Positions 1 through 9,221 of a stretch of DNA of 64,000 nt are shown here, piece after piece (the stretch's first letter is position 1; the number at the start of each line of letters is the position of its first letter). The notes below the pieces were generated by a model. The model did not search any database and had not been told where the DNA came from. It was given only the letters and a program-made list of their open reading frames with translations. The stretch lies in NCBI RefSeq assembly GCF_014192055.1, contig NZ_JACHXM010000016.1, forward strand, positions 1-64,000. The letters are read 5' to 3'. The translations under genes and the position numbers were made by a program. The stretch is from Halomonas organivorans (GTDB lineage Bacteria > Pseudomonadota > Gammaproteobacteria > Pseudomonadales > Halomonadaceae).

Positions 1-701
1 AGGCGCTCGGCCAGGTTGGCGATCTCGTTCATGAAGCTGATCTTGGTGGCCAGCATGGCGTTGGCCGCGTACTTGGTCAGCTCGGCGGCTCGCACGTCCA
101 TGAACATCAGCTTGTCGTGCAGGCGGATATAGGGCGCATAGCACTCGCGCATCAGCGTCTTCACCCGCTCGGACTCGGTCCCCACGATGATCCGGGCGCC
201 GTGAGTGAAGTCCTCGATGGCCGCCCCTTCCTTGAGAAATTCCGGATTCGAGCAGACCTCGAAGGCAAGCGACTCACCGCGCTCGGCCAATGCCGCCGCC
301 ACGGTCTCCCGCACGCGATCGGCGGTGCCCACCGGCACCGTCGACTTGTCGACCACCACCTTCTCTTCGGTCATGTGGCGGCCGATGGTCTCGGCCACCG
401 CCAGCACGTACTGCAGGTCGGCGCTGCCGTCCTCGTCGGGCGGCGTGCCCACGGCGATGAACTGCAGGGTGCCGAAGGCCACCGCCGCGGCCGGCTCGGT
501 GGTGAAACGCAGCCGCCCCTCGGCCACGTTGGCCTTGACCATCTCCTCGAGGCCTGGCTCGTAGATCGGGATCTCCCCCGCTTCCAGGCGGGCGATCTTG
601 GCCGCGTCGACGTCCATGCACAACACGTCGTGGCCCACATCGGCCAGGCAGGTGCCGGTCACCAGGCCCACGTAACCGGTGCCGAAGATTGTGATCTTCA
701 T
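1..701 (-). CDS. ugd: UDP-glucose 6-dehydrogenase, partial (C-terminus outside window)
   Basis: Oxidises UDP-glucose to UDP-glucuronate with NAD+, a cytoplasmic step supplying sugar nucleotides for capsule or exopolysaccharide. The translated minus strand starts [12 protein letters not shown], a Rossmann nucleotide-binding glycine motif at residues 7-12, and runs on with typical family segments ([24 protein letters not shown]). About 233 residues lie in the window. The catalytic cysteine, usually near residue 260, would be beyond the edge. It is the last gene of the minus-strand polysaccharide block, just after a glycosyltransferase, so it probably feeds that pathway. Its GC content is higher than that of its neighbours at 0.7-5.2 kb. 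Confidence 0.93.
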   Translation of the reverse strand, partial: MKITIFGTGYVGLVTGTCLADVGHDVLCMDVDAAKIARLEAGEIPIYEPGLEEMVKANVAEGRLRFTTEPAAAVAFGTLQFIAVGTPPDEDGSADLQYVLAVAETIGRHMTEEKVVVDKSTVPVGTADRVRETVAAALAERGESLAFEVCSNPEFLKEGAAIEDFTHGARIIVGTESERVKTLMRECYAPYIRLHDKLMFMDVRAAELTKYAANAMLATKISFMNEIANLAER

Positions 702-744
702 GCTAGGCACTCCACACAAAATTTGAGTAACGACTTGAATCCAT

Positions 745-2055
745 CTATCCGAGCTTATTTTTTATTTCTACAAGCTCAGCTCTAATAGCCTTTATCTCTT
801 CCCTCAGCTTTTCATTCTCTTCCTCAGCAAGGGCGCTCATGAGCTTTTGAAACTCGACATGATCACGCACCTCTTTGAGGACTTTTTCCAAATCGTCACT
901 CCCATCGCGACTAGAGCGCAATCTACCAACCACCCGCCTCACCTTGGCGGGGGCCCTGGCATGCAAGTAGCTCTTTACCTTCTTGGCGGTCTCTAGCGCA
1001 CCATATTCCTTGTAGTATTCTACGGCATCGCCAACCAGGCCTAGCTTATTCAGGCTCTTTTCAGAGTGATTTACTTGACCCGAACCATCTCTCTCCTCAA
1101 TACCTAGTGCGCGGTAAGCCAATCTCCTTCCCTTGTTGCCCATATTGCCGGGAGCAAGCGTAGTCTTAACAAACTCCGGCTCGTAGTTACTCAACTCACG
1201 CTGAAGACATGAAATGACGTCTTCTTTATACTCATCCTTGATAGCATCATGTATCCAGCAAGAGTTATTTACCACCCACAAAACCAACTCTTTCTTGTAG
1301 GTTTCAAGCAAAGAGTTATTCACCAGCCAGTCATGAATGGTTTTATGGTGCTCATACATTGCAAGAAGTCTTCTATCACCAGATGACATGGTTTGACCCA
1401 CGCGATTCATTCGATGATAACAAAGATATTCAGGAACTAAAGAAAACGTCTTCGCCTTGGTAACGCAAAACCAGTGAAATGGATTGTCTTCATAAAAATA
1501 ATCGCCCTCGGGAAACCTTATATGATTCTCCTCGAGAAACGATCGCTTATAAAGCTTTCTCCATGGCACCGGATTGAACTTCAGCAGAGACTTTGTAGCT
1601 TCCTCCCCAGAGAGCAACTGGTTCTTCGGAAGGCCATTGATCCAGTGTCTCTTGTCGCTTGCGTCATAGTAAGAAGCTGACAACTCATCGTAATTCTTGA
1701 AATTACCAATGACGATGTCCGAACCAAGTTCTGTAGCCGAAAACACCAACTTCTCGAACATGAAAGGCTCACACCAATCATCACCATCGACAAAGCCGAT
1801 ATATTCGCCATTCGCCTTCGACAAGCCGATATTTGCAGCGACAGCCACTCCCCCAAGAGTATTTTCCGGGAGCAACACAGGCACCACACGATCGTCAAGC
1901 CCTGCTATTCGGTTGATGATCTCTCTGGTTCCGTCACTAGAACCATCATCAACGACTATTATCTCCAATTCTTTAAATGTCTGACCAATGACACTCTCTA
2001 GACACTGCTCAACATACTTTTCAATATTGTAAGTAGTAACAATTACCGAGATCAT
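745..2055 (-). CDS. Family 2 glycosyltransferase with C-terminal coiled coil
   Basis: Probably transfers a sugar from a nucleotide donor to a growing surface glycan on the cytoplasmic face. A GT-A fold is indicated by [10 protein letters not shown] with DDGS at residues 36-39 and a DGDDW metal/nucleotide-binding motif at 90-94. The last 45 or so residues are charged heptads rich in E, K and L, predicted as a coiled coil, which is an unusual addition to a GT2 enzyme. The ATG at 2055 has AAGGTG four bases upstream. It follows another GT2 gene by 9 bp. Codon use is AT-richer than in housekeeping genes of the window, suggesting transfer. Donor and acceptor cannot be read from the sequence. Confidence 0.88.
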   Translation of the reverse strand: MISVIVTTYNIEKYVEQCLESVIGQTFKELEIIVVDDGSSDGTREIINRIAGLDDRVVPVLLPENTLGGVAVAANIGLSKANGEYIGFVDGDDWCEPFMFEKLVFSATELGSDIVIGNFKNYDELSASYYDASDKRHWINGLPKNQLLSGEEATKSLLKFNPVPWRKLYKRSFLEENHIRFPEGDYFYEDNPFHWFCVTKAKTFSLVPEYLCYHRMNRVGQTMSSGDRRLLAMYEHHKTIHDWLVNNSLLETYKKELVLWVVNNSCWIHDAIKDEYKEDVISCLQRELSNYEPEFVKTTLAPGNMGNKGRRLAYRALGIEERDGSGQVNHSEKSLNKLGLVGDAVEYYKEYGALETAKKVKSYLHARAPAKVRRVVGRLRSSRDGSDDLEKVLKEVRDHVEFQKLMSALAEEENEKLREEIKAIRAELVEIKNKLG

Positions 2056-2064
2056 GGATCACCT

Positions 2065-3039
2065 TCAGGCTAGACGGAGTCGATAACGAAGGGCTTCCAC
2101 CGCGACACGCGGCATCCTTTCAGAAAGAAGATAAAAATCTCGCTTCGTCATCATTGAAAAAGTTTCACAAAAAGCATTATGAAACTCTTCCCGGTGAGGC
2201 TCATCTATTCTGGCGTTCCCCCACCTGAAGAGCTTTATTTTGAAAGAAACAAAATAATGATAAAAAATGTCCTTGAAGTCTTTATTGATCCTGAAGTAGT
2301 CATCAACCTCAGAAAAGACATCCAGCATAGACAAACGCCTGGAGTCTGATATATTGGTAATCTGATGCGCTTTCATTGAGACTCTATGACCACAAAGTGA
2401 CTCGTGAAGAACTGAAAGGCGATCACAGTTCATCAGAATCTGCCAGTGCGCAAAGACATCGTTGTGGACGGGGGTCGAGGAAAACCGGAGGCCTATCTCT
2501 TTCGCAAAGCTGGTAGAGACAAGCTTATTCCAGGGATAGTTAACCAACTCCAGAACAAACCCCATACGTCTTATTGAATAAGGAGAAGCCGCTCGTTCTC
2601 TTCTTACTCGTTCAAATACTCTTTCGTCGTGATGATTCATGCCCAGCTTGCGGTCATTTTCCGCGTAGACACGATCATACTCTGCCACGACGACCTGTGC
2701 TGACTCCAGATCTGCCTTTTCCACCAACCTGTCCAGCATACCCGGAAACACAAAATCATCCGCATCAAAGAAAAGAGTATAGTCCTCTTCTACTCTCTCA
2801 AACCCAAGATTCCTGCTGCTTCCAGCCCCTTGAGGATGAGTATTGACAATTATCTCATGTCGCAGCCTCTTATTATCCAGGTAGTTTTCAACTGCCTGCT
2901 TGGTCCCATCTGTAGAGGCATCATCGACTATATAGAACTTGACCGAGACACTATTATATTCCGCTATAGACTGAACAGCACCGACCAGTCGATCTCTTTC
3001 ATTATGCACCGGAATAACAACTGCAACCCTTGCCATCAT
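2065..3039 (-). CDS. Family 2 glycosyltransferase
   Basis: A second GT-A glycosyltransferase of about 324 residues: VIPVHNE near the N-terminus, DDAS at residues 39-42 and DADD at 92-95. Two starts are possible. A GTG at 3066 overlaps the stop of the ABC ATPase gene by four bases, but the ATG at 3039 has AAGAGG five bases upstream, so the shorter form is preferred. The chain after the catalytic domain is all-alpha in appearance with no clear membrane segment. It is co-transcribed with the exporter genes and probably helps build or finish the exported glycan. Base composition is low-GC like the rest of this island. Confidence 0.87.
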   Translation of the reverse strand: MMARVAVVIPVHNERDRLVGAVQSIAEYNSVSVKFYIVDDASTDGTKQAVENYLDNKRLRHEIIVNTHPQGAGSSRNLGFERVEEDYTLFFDADDFVFPGMLDRLVEKADLESAQVVVAEYDRVYAENDRKLGMNHHDERVFERVRRERAASPYSIRRMGFVLELVNYPWNKLVSTSFAKEIGLRFSSTPVHNDVFAHWQILMNCDRLSVLHESLCGHRVSMKAHQITNISDSRRLSMLDVFSEVDDYFRINKDFKDIFYHYFVSFKIKLFRWGNARIDEPHREEFHNAFCETFSMMTKRDFYLLSERMPRVAVEALRYRLRLA

Positions 3040-3062
3040 AACGACCTCTTGACAAGAAACAT

Positions 3063-3716
3063 TCACAAAGAAATACTACGTTCACACAGCCTTTTCGCTT
3101 GCTGTTCAGAGTGCGTAACAAGAAGAACCGTCTGATTGGAGTGCACTTTTTTCATCATTTCCGTTTCAGCTTTCTTTTTAAAATCCTTATCACCCACACT
3201 CAAGACTTCATCTAAAAGAAGCACGTCAGGTGTCATATACATCGCCACCGAAAAACCCAACCTTGACTTCATGCCTGACGAATAGGTTTTTACTGGCTCA
3301 TACATGAAATCGCCGAGCTCAGAAAACTCAGCGATATCATCCAGGCGAGCCTCAACCTGCTTGCGGGTATACCCCATCAGCATGCCACTGAGGATGGCAT
3401 TATCCGTTCCTGGCAATTCAGCATCAAAGCCCGCCTGGAGCGCTAGCAACGAAACGGTAACACCATGATTCACTATTTCTCCGCTATCCGGCTGGATGAT
3501 GCCAGCTACCACGCGAAGCAGTGTCGACTTGCCGGCACCATTTCGACCAAGGATGCCTAATGTCTCGCCACGATGAATATCGAAACTGACTCCCTCCAGC
3601 GCCTGAAAATATTCAGGCTTGCGAAGGAACCCACCGCGACGTTTATAACGCACGCCTACATTCTGTAGAGAAATAATGACATCGCCGCACATTCCATTGA
3701 GATCACTGGACTTCAT
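3063..3716 (-). CDS. Polysaccharide ABC exporter, ATP-binding subunit (KpsT/Wzt type)
   Basis: Powers export of a lipid-linked polysaccharide across the inner membrane together with the permease encoded just upstream. Walker A GRNGAGKST is at residues 57-65, the ABC signature YSSGMKSRL at 145-153 and Walker B VLLLDE at 165-170, followed by an H-loop in THSEQQ. At 217 residues it is the short KpsT/TagH-like form and lacks the C-terminal carbohydrate-binding domain of Wzt, so chain-terminus recognition by the ATPase is unlikely. The ATG overlaps the permease stop by four bases (ATGA), which indicates translational coupling. Confidence 0.92.
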   Translation of the reverse strand: MKSSDLNGMCGDVIISLQNVGVRYKRRGGFLRKPEYFQALEGVSFDIHRGETLGILGRNGAGKSTLLRVVAGIIQPDSGEIVNHGVTVSLLALQAGFDAELPGTDNAILSGMLMGYTRKQVEARLDDIAEFSELGDFMYEPVKTYSSGMKSRLGFSVAMYMTPDVLLLDEVLSVGDKDFKKKAETEMMKKVHSNQTVLLVTHSEQQAKRLCERSISL

Positions 3717-5209
3717 TCAATCACCACCCTTGGAAAGATCGGTTCCAGGCGACGATACAGAAAAATCACCATGCTAAGCCCTACAACACACCCGAGAGCC
3801 ACCCAACCGAGTCCGCTCCAGTCCGGCCACTGGTTCTCGACGAACACTTGACGGTACTGATAGAGAATATTGGCCATCGGATTGGTAAAAAACAGCGAGC
3901 GCCACTCCTCTGGAATCCTGTCGATGGTATAAAAGATACCGCTGGTGAAAAGCAGAAACTGGATACCGGTGGGAATCAAATTGGTCAGATCCCTGGCGAA
4001 TGGCACCAACATAGCCAACGTGCAACTGACTGCCGTCATCAACATTAACTGAACCAGCACAATGGGTATAAAAGCCAGCCAGTGAATCGTCGGCGGCAAC
4101 CCATAGAGAGCCAGGAAGATTCCTAACATGCCGAACACCAGCAACTGCTTTCCCGTGTTCTGCACGATCCCCACTAGCGGAAAAAACAGGGGTGAGATTC
4201 GCACTTTATGCATCAACCCCTTGCCTCCGACAATGGAGTTAGAAGTATGCTGCACCGTCTTGGCAAACCACTGAAAAGGCACCAGCCCAGTCAGCAGATA
4301 GGCGATAAAACCGGGACCGCCTCGCTCCATCAAGATACCAAACACGACATAGAAAACCGTCATGTAGAGCACAGGATCAAGTATCCACCATAGATAACGC
4401 AGGTGATTCTTGCTGGCTTCGCTCTTGAGGTTCAGTCGAGCCTTGGTCCAGACGAGATCCGCAAAGGTTCGCCAATTTCGGCGCTGAGGGGGATTAATCG
4501 TATGTGCCGTCTCATTCTCGCCCAGGTCTGTATCCTGAACGCTTTCCAACCAGGCATTGCCGTATTCCTGTGCCAACCTGAGGCGTCGGGCCTGACTCCC
4601 GTCACCAAGAGCATCGGCAGCGACCGCGGCTCTAGTAAAGCCCTCGGCGTGTTTGGGAAACCGTTGCCTCACTTCTTGCCACCGCTCCAGTGCCAGTGAC
4701 CAATCCTTGGCCTGCATGGCAAGCTCCGCATACTGTAGCCATGGCTCGGAAGACTCCTCGAATGTTTCACGGGCCTGGCGATTAAACACCAGTGCCTCCG
4801 AGAGGTTGCCACGCCTGGCAGATACCCGTGCTGAATTCAGCATGACGGCCAGGTTGCCGGGGAATCTCTTCCGTAATTCTGCCGCCAGCGCCTCGGCCTC
4901 GGCCAAGCAACCTCTCTCACATTGCAGCATGGCCAACTCAATCAAGGGGTCAGGCAAGTCGGGAAATCGCTCCCGTGCACTATCGAGCAGCCCGTTTGCC
5001 AAGTCGAACTGACCCAACTTACGATGGGCAATCGCTGCTTGCACCCAAACAGCCACCTCATCAAAGTAGACTTGGCGCATAATGGCCCACCGCTCGCAGG
5101 CTTTGTCCCATTCAGCCTGGCGCATGGCCTCACGAGGCCAGCTTAACGCATTGCTTGCTGGTGGAAGCTTCGCGATCCCCGGATTTTCTTCTATCGATTG
5201 CTCATTCAT
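3713..5209 (-). CDS. TPR domain fused to ABC-2 polysaccharide export permease
   Basis: A roughly 500-residue protein in two parts. The first half (about residues 30-230) is a run of helical TPR-like repeats with recurring W-x-x-x-A and A-x-L-x-P patterns (for example LPDPLIELAMLQCERG). The second half is an ABC-2 permease of the KpsM/Wzm family with six hydrophobic stretches, starting near NWRTFADLVWTKARLNLKS. Ordinary KpsM/Wzm permeases are about 260 residues, so the TPR half is an addition and could dock a glycosyltransferase or polymerisation complex. Start is uncertain: a GTG at 5227 extends it by six residues, and neither start has a strong ribosome-binding site. First gene of the exporter operon. 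Confidence 0.88.
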   Translation of the reverse strand: MNEQSIEENPGIAKLPPASNALSWPREAMRQAEWDKACERWAIMRQVYFDEVAVWVQAAIAHRKLGQFDLANGLLDSARERFPDLPDPLIELAMLQCERGCLAEAEALAAELRKRFPGNLAVMLNSARVSARRGNLSEALVFNRQARETFEESSEPWLQYAELAMQAKDWSLALERWQEVRQRFPKHAEGFTRAAVAADALGDGSQARRLRLAQEYGNAWLESVQDTDLGENETAHTINPPQRRNWRTFADLVWTKARLNLKSEASKNHLRYLWWILDPVLYMTVFYVVFGILMERGGPGFIAYLLTGLVPFQWFAKTVQHTSNSIVGGKGLMHKVRISPLFFPLVGIVQNTGKQLLVFGMLGIFLALYGLPPTIHWLAFIPIVLVQLMLMTAVSCTLAMLVPFARDLTNLIPTGIQFLLFTSGIFYTIDRIPEEWRSLFFTNPMANILYQYRQVFVENQWPDWSGLGWVALGCVVGLSMVIFLYRRLEPIFPRVVIE

Positions 5210-6503
5210 TGCAGGAAATGATTTCACTTGTTAAATAATCAAGCCATGCGGATCATGACTTATAATGCCGACTCGCATCTCAACTTTGTCAAGACTTCAA
5301 ACACATCAAAAACGCCGACATAACCATTAAAGCTTCTCCTCTGGACTTCACAGGAATCTACAAAATGACACTCACTCTAAATCTTGCCAGAATTATTACA
5401 CTGCAACCTGACAAACTCATTTAAACGACTCAAGAACATTATTTTTCCAGAGACTCGCCCTTTCCTGAAAAGCCAGGCACTTCTCCGCAGCCTATCGAAA
5501 TCGAACAGCGCTGAAAGCAACGACAACTCAGGACGTTCTCTGACGATATCTTTATTGGCACGCTACCGCCCCGGGATTGTTCCGGGCGATTTCCCATACC
5601 CTATAATGCTTGGCGTCGGCATAAGCCACTCTATCGGCTCAGCGCGGACACTTTGTCATGCCACGAACCTTCACTGGACATTCGCGGCAACAGCAATCCA
5701 CCATATCAACACTTTACCCATGGCTCGCCGAGTAACTTGCGTAATCCATGTTGCTGCTCATGGCTCACCAGTTTTACAGCGCTGAGCAAATCAGCTATAG
5801 CGCCCCCATCTTTCCGCTTGCACTTCAGGGATTTATGATTTTTTAGCATTCCTTGACGTTGGCCACGTTAGCACCTACCTGTCCTGAGCAGGAACAGAAA
5901 CCCGTTGACAGTTCTCCAGGCACCGTCCTGACCCACCGAGCTATTGACGTCACTGCACAACCAATGTAGAGGCGGCCTAGTCATGACCCCTCTCTATTTA
6001 TCTCTGTCGTGTAGCTTGACGGTGCTTGTGTGTCGACTGGCTCTTTTACGTCGCCCCTTGGATGGAAAGGCCAATATTTTACGCCAGTAGCCATAGCTCC
6101 TCCATGTATTAACCACATACACACCGATCCGGCTAATTTAACTTGGAGGTACCAAGCGACCCCGACATAATGCATTTCCCTGATAATGGCGAATGAAAAA
6201 TCTCATACTTATGCATTGGCGTTAATCGCCTTTTATTAGCTTGTTAACCACAAACACGTTACTTCATGACAGCTTGACGCCACACGACCAGATGAAGCCA
6301 CCGCTAATTTTAGCATGCCGAATCAAATGAACGAGACGCCGAAAAGGCCACGAAGACCAAATACATTGAGGTATCGCGAGGGATACCTGCTCCGGGGCCC
6401 ATGCTTGTCTGCCAGCAAAACCGTTGTGCCATCCATTCGATCATGGAAGGTGGCAAACGAGAGACTGGTCAGCAGGGCATGGGCCGCGCCGCGGAATGCC
6501 CTG
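5210..6503. other. Long AT-rich non-coding interval upstream of exporter operon
   Basis: About 1.3 kb with no convincing gene on either strand; the open frames here are short and lack ribosome-binding sites and recognisable motifs. The half nearest the exporter is best read as the 5' leader of the minus-strand operon because it contains the ops element at 5559-5570. The remainder (about 5800-6500) is AT-rich and looks like decayed or regulatory DNA between the operon and pgm. Confidence 0.6.
5559..5570 (-). promoter_or_regulatory. ops element (JUMPstart core) for RfaH recruitment
   Basis: The minus strand reads GGCGGTAGCGTG, identical to the enterobacterial ops core. Known biology: ops in the non-template strand pauses RNA polymerase and loads the antiterminator RfaH, which allows long polysaccharide operons to be transcribed. 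Here it sits about 350 bp upstream of, and in the same orientation as, the TPR-permease/ATPase/glycosyltransferase operon. A TATAGG/CATTAT-like -10 region lies 35-45 bp upstream of it, but no clear -35 was found. Confidence 0.8.
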
Positions 6504-8078
6504 CTACAGTGCCGCATCCAGCGTAGCCTGGGCCTCATCGATCAGTGACTGCAGGTGTGCCTCGCCACGAAAGCTCTCGGCATAGATCTTGTAGAGCGGT
6601 TCCGTGCCACTGGGGCGAGCCGCAAACCAGCCGTTGGCCGTTTCCACCTTGAGCCCGCCGATGGGAGCTCCGTTGCCGGGCGCATTGGCCATCACCCGCT
6701 CGACCGAGTCGCCGGCCAGGGTGGTCAGCGTCAGCCTTGCGGGGTCAAGGCGCTTGAACGCTTGCTGCTGCTCTAGCGTGCAGGAAGTATCGACCCGTCG
6801 ATAGTGGGGGGCCCCGAAACGTGCGGTCAGCTCGCGATATCGCTCGCTGGGACGCTGCCCGGTAACGGCCATGATCTCGGCCGCCAGCAGGCACAACAGG
6901 ATGCCGTCCTTGTCGGTCGACCAGGGCCGACCGTCCAGGGTAAGGAAGCTCGCCCCGGCGCTCTCTTCGCCACCAAAGGCCAGCCACCCCTCGTGCAGCC
7001 CATCGACGAACCACTTGAAGCCGACAGGCACTTCATGGAGATCACGCCCATGGTCGCAGACCACCCGATCGATGATCGAGGAAGAGACCAGGGTCTTGCC
7101 CACCTTGAGGGATGTTGCCCAGCCGGAGCGATGGCCAAGCAGGTAATCAATGGCGACCGCCAGGTAGTGGTTCGGATTCATCAGGCCGGCGGCATCGACG
7201 ATACCGTGGCGGTCGGCATCCGGATCGTTGCCGAAGGCCAGGTCGAATTCATCCTTCATCGCCAGCAGATTGGCCATGGCCGCGGGGCTGGAGCAGTCCA
7301 TGCGGATCTTGCCGTCATGATCCGGCGGCATGAAGGCGAACGTCTCGTCGACATCACTGTTGACCACCACGAGATCCAGCCCATGACGCTCGGCGATGGC
7401 CTGCCAGACCGGCAGCGCCGTTCCTCCCATGGGGTCGGCAGCCAGCCGCAAGCCAGAGGCGGCAATGGCCGAAAGATCCACCACCGATGCCAGCTCCTCC
7501 ACATAATCTCCGACCATGTCATGGCGGACAGACTGCGTCAGCGCTTCGTCGAGGGATACCTCGGCGACGCTATCGAGCTCCTGAGACAGCAGGGCATTGG
7601 CTCGACGCTCGATCCAGCCGGTCACCTCGCCCTCGGCGGGCCCGCCATGCGGCGGGTTGTACTTGATACCACCGTCCTCGGGCGGGTTGTGCGACGGCGT
7701 CACGATCAGGCCGTCGGCCCGTGCCAGCTGGGAATCGGCGTTATGGTGCAGGATGGCACGACTTACCACCGGGGTAGCGGTCAGCTCGCCGTCACGCTCG
7801 ATACGCGTCTCGACGCCGTTGGCAACCAACACCTGCAGCGCGGCTTCCCAGGCCGGCCGAGACAGCGCATGACTATCGCGGCCGAGGAATAGCGGACCCT
7901 CGATGCCTGCCTGGCGTCGGTAATCCACCACCGCCTGAGTCACCGCCAGGATATGCGCCCGATTGAAGGAGCCGGCCAGCGAGCGGCCGCGGTGCCCGGA
8001 AGTCCCGAAGCTAACGGCCTGCCCGGCCTCGTCCGGATCGGGATGGATGTCATGGAATGCCTGAATTACGTCCTGCAT
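6504..8078 (-). CDS. pgm: Phosphoglucomutase (alpha-D-glucose 1-phosphate)
   Basis: Interconverts glucose 6-phosphate and glucose 1-phosphate, the precursor of UDP-glucose used by ugd and of storage and surface glycans. GTSGHRG at residues 25-31, the phosphoserine loop TPSHNP with Ser129, a DGDxDR-like metal loop (GNDPDADRHG) and the C-terminal RPSGTEPLYKIY phosphate-binding motif are all present. At 524 residues it is slightly shorter than the 546-residue E. coli enzyme. The ATG at 8078 has AAGGTG two bases upstream. It is on the same strand as the exporter operon but separated from it by 1.3 kb, so probably transcribed independently. Confidence 0.95.
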   Translation of the reverse strand: MQDVIQAFHDIHPDPDEAGQAVSFGTSGHRGRSLAGSFNRAHILAVTQAVVDYRRQAGIEGPLFLGRDSHALSRPAWEAALQVLVANGVETRIERDGELTATPVVSRAILHHNADSQLARADGLIVTPSHNPPEDGGIKYNPPHGGPAEGEVTGWIERRANALLSQELDSVAEVSLDEALTQSVRHDMVGDYVEELASVVDLSAIAASGLRLAADPMGGTALPVWQAIAERHGLDLVVVNSDVDETFAFMPPDHDGKIRMDCSSPAAMANLLAMKDEFDLAFGNDPDADRHGIVDAAGLMNPNHYLAVAIDYLLGHRSGWATSLKVGKTLVSSSIIDRVVCDHGRDLHEVPVGFKWFVDGLHEGWLAFGGEESAGASFLTLDGRPWSTDKDGILLCLLAAEIMAVTGQRPSERYRELTARFGAPHYRRVDTSCTLEQQQAFKRLDPARLTLTTLAGDSVERVMANAPGNGAPIGGLKVETANGWFAARPSGTEPLYKIYAESFRGEAHLQSLIDEAQATLDAAL

Positions 8079-8800
8079 GTCACCTTCTCTGTGTCAGCCG
8101 CGCGCCCCGTGCCGTCGACACCTATCAGCCGACTGACCCGCCTGCGGGCGAAAGGTTCGCTATGGTGCCATGTCAGGCAGATTTCATCACGGACTTCATG
8201 GGCCGTCGCTGGCCATGCGCGTCCATCATGCAAGAGATCTCTCGAGCCTACCACTAAGGTCGCACCACTAAGGTCGCGTTGTCGCAGCATCCCGCTGCCG
8301 CCATGATAGCGACCATCGAGACGGACACGGCGGCCAACGACCAACAACAACAAACGCACCCGCACATTGAAGATCCGCCCATAAAAAAAGTCCCCCGAAG
8401 GGGACCAGTTGGAGCACGCCAGCTCACGTTTGAATAGCCGCCGCCTTGGCGACCATTCATCCAACAATAAGCGAAAGCCACGCCAACAAATACAATAAGC
8501 TTCTGAATCAAGGTCTTGGCAACAACAACAAACAAAGACCTTGTCGCTTTGCCTTCTCCAGGTCATTTTCCGGCCACCAGCCATGCACCAGGTGAACTCA
8601 CTTCTTGCGCCTCCGCGCCAGCATGGTGCTGTTGTCTTCCCCCTCTATTGCCAGTTCCTCGTGCCAAGACCATCGCGCCTGTTGGCAAGAGCGCATGTGA
8701 CCCGATCCAGACGGGGAGATGTTCGCCGCACCACGGTATCGACTCGCCGGGATGATAGACTGTGCTTGCTGCTACCCATGGCATCACGCGAGGATCCTGA
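8079..8800. other. Non-coding interval with orphan terminator and possible small RNA
   Basis: About 720 bp without a credible protein gene. It holds a direct repeat (ACCACTAAGGTCGC twice near 8253-8280), an intrinsic terminator on the minus strand at 8383-8405 that follows no gene, and an inverted repeat (AAGGTCTT ... AAGACCTT) near 8512-8544. The last 50 bp or so upstream of 8801 would carry the promoter of the toxin-antitoxin pair. Confidence 0.5.
8383..8405 (-). terminator. Intrinsic terminator on minus strand without an obvious gene
   Basis: On the minus strand GTCCCC, a four-base loop and GGGGAC form a 6-bp stem followed by seven T residues. No protein gene lies immediately upstream on that strand, so it may end a non-coding transcript starting near 8500-8560. 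Confidence 0.7.
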
Positions 8801-9202
8801 ATGTCCGCTACATCCGCCCCCCTGGACGATCTCATCAAGCTCGCAACCACGGACGACGAAATTGCCGTGCTGTGGCTATACGGTTCGCGTGCCAAGGGAA
8901 CCGCCACCTCGAACAGCGACTACGATCTGGCCGTTGCCTTTCGGTCCTTCGAGGAGGATCCCCTCGAGCGGCGCCTGCGTCCAGAACTGCTCGCCCAGGC
9001 CTGGCAAGATGCCCTGGGCCTGACTGGGGACCAGTTGTCCATCGTGGATATCAATCTGGCGCCTATCCCACTGGCACACGCCGTGATCCGAACGGGTCAG
9101 GTGCTCCACGCCAACGACCGCCTGCGCTTGATCCGAGAGGAGAACCGGATCACCTCGATGTGGGAGCTCGATCATCAATATCATCAACGCCATCATGCCT
9201 GA
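8801..9202 (+). CDS. mntA: MNT-domain nucleotidyltransferase, putative type VII antitoxin
   Basis: A 133-residue minimal nucleotidyltransferase. The polymerase-beta-type signature GSRAKG is at residues 28-33, followed by the metal-binding aspartates D40 and D42 in SDYDL. In characterised MntA-HepT pairs the MNT protein neutralises the HEPN RNase toxin by AMPylating it near its active site. The gene lies 19 bp upstream of a HEPN gene on the same strand, the standard order for such modules. The ATG at 8801 is the first in frame after an AGGATC-like site. Function is inferred from family and pairing. Confidence 0.88.
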   Translation: MSATSAPLDDLIKLATTDDEIAVLWLYGSRAKGTATSNSDYDLAVAFRSFEEDPLERRLRPELLAQAWQDALGLTGDQLSIVDINLAPIPLAHAVIRTGQVLHANDRLRLIREENRITSMWELDHQYHQRHHA

Positions 9203-9221
9203 AGCAACGAGGTGACATCCC

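Noticed and set aside
5384-5838. Short plus-strand open frames in the leader region (133 and 61 codons)
   Set aside because: No ribosome-binding sites, no motifs, and they overlap the ops element of the opposite strand.
8254-8535. 93-codon minus-strand frame starting with a hydrophobic segment
   Set aside because: Start would be TTG without a ribosome-binding site, and the frame runs through the intrinsic terminator at 8383-8405.
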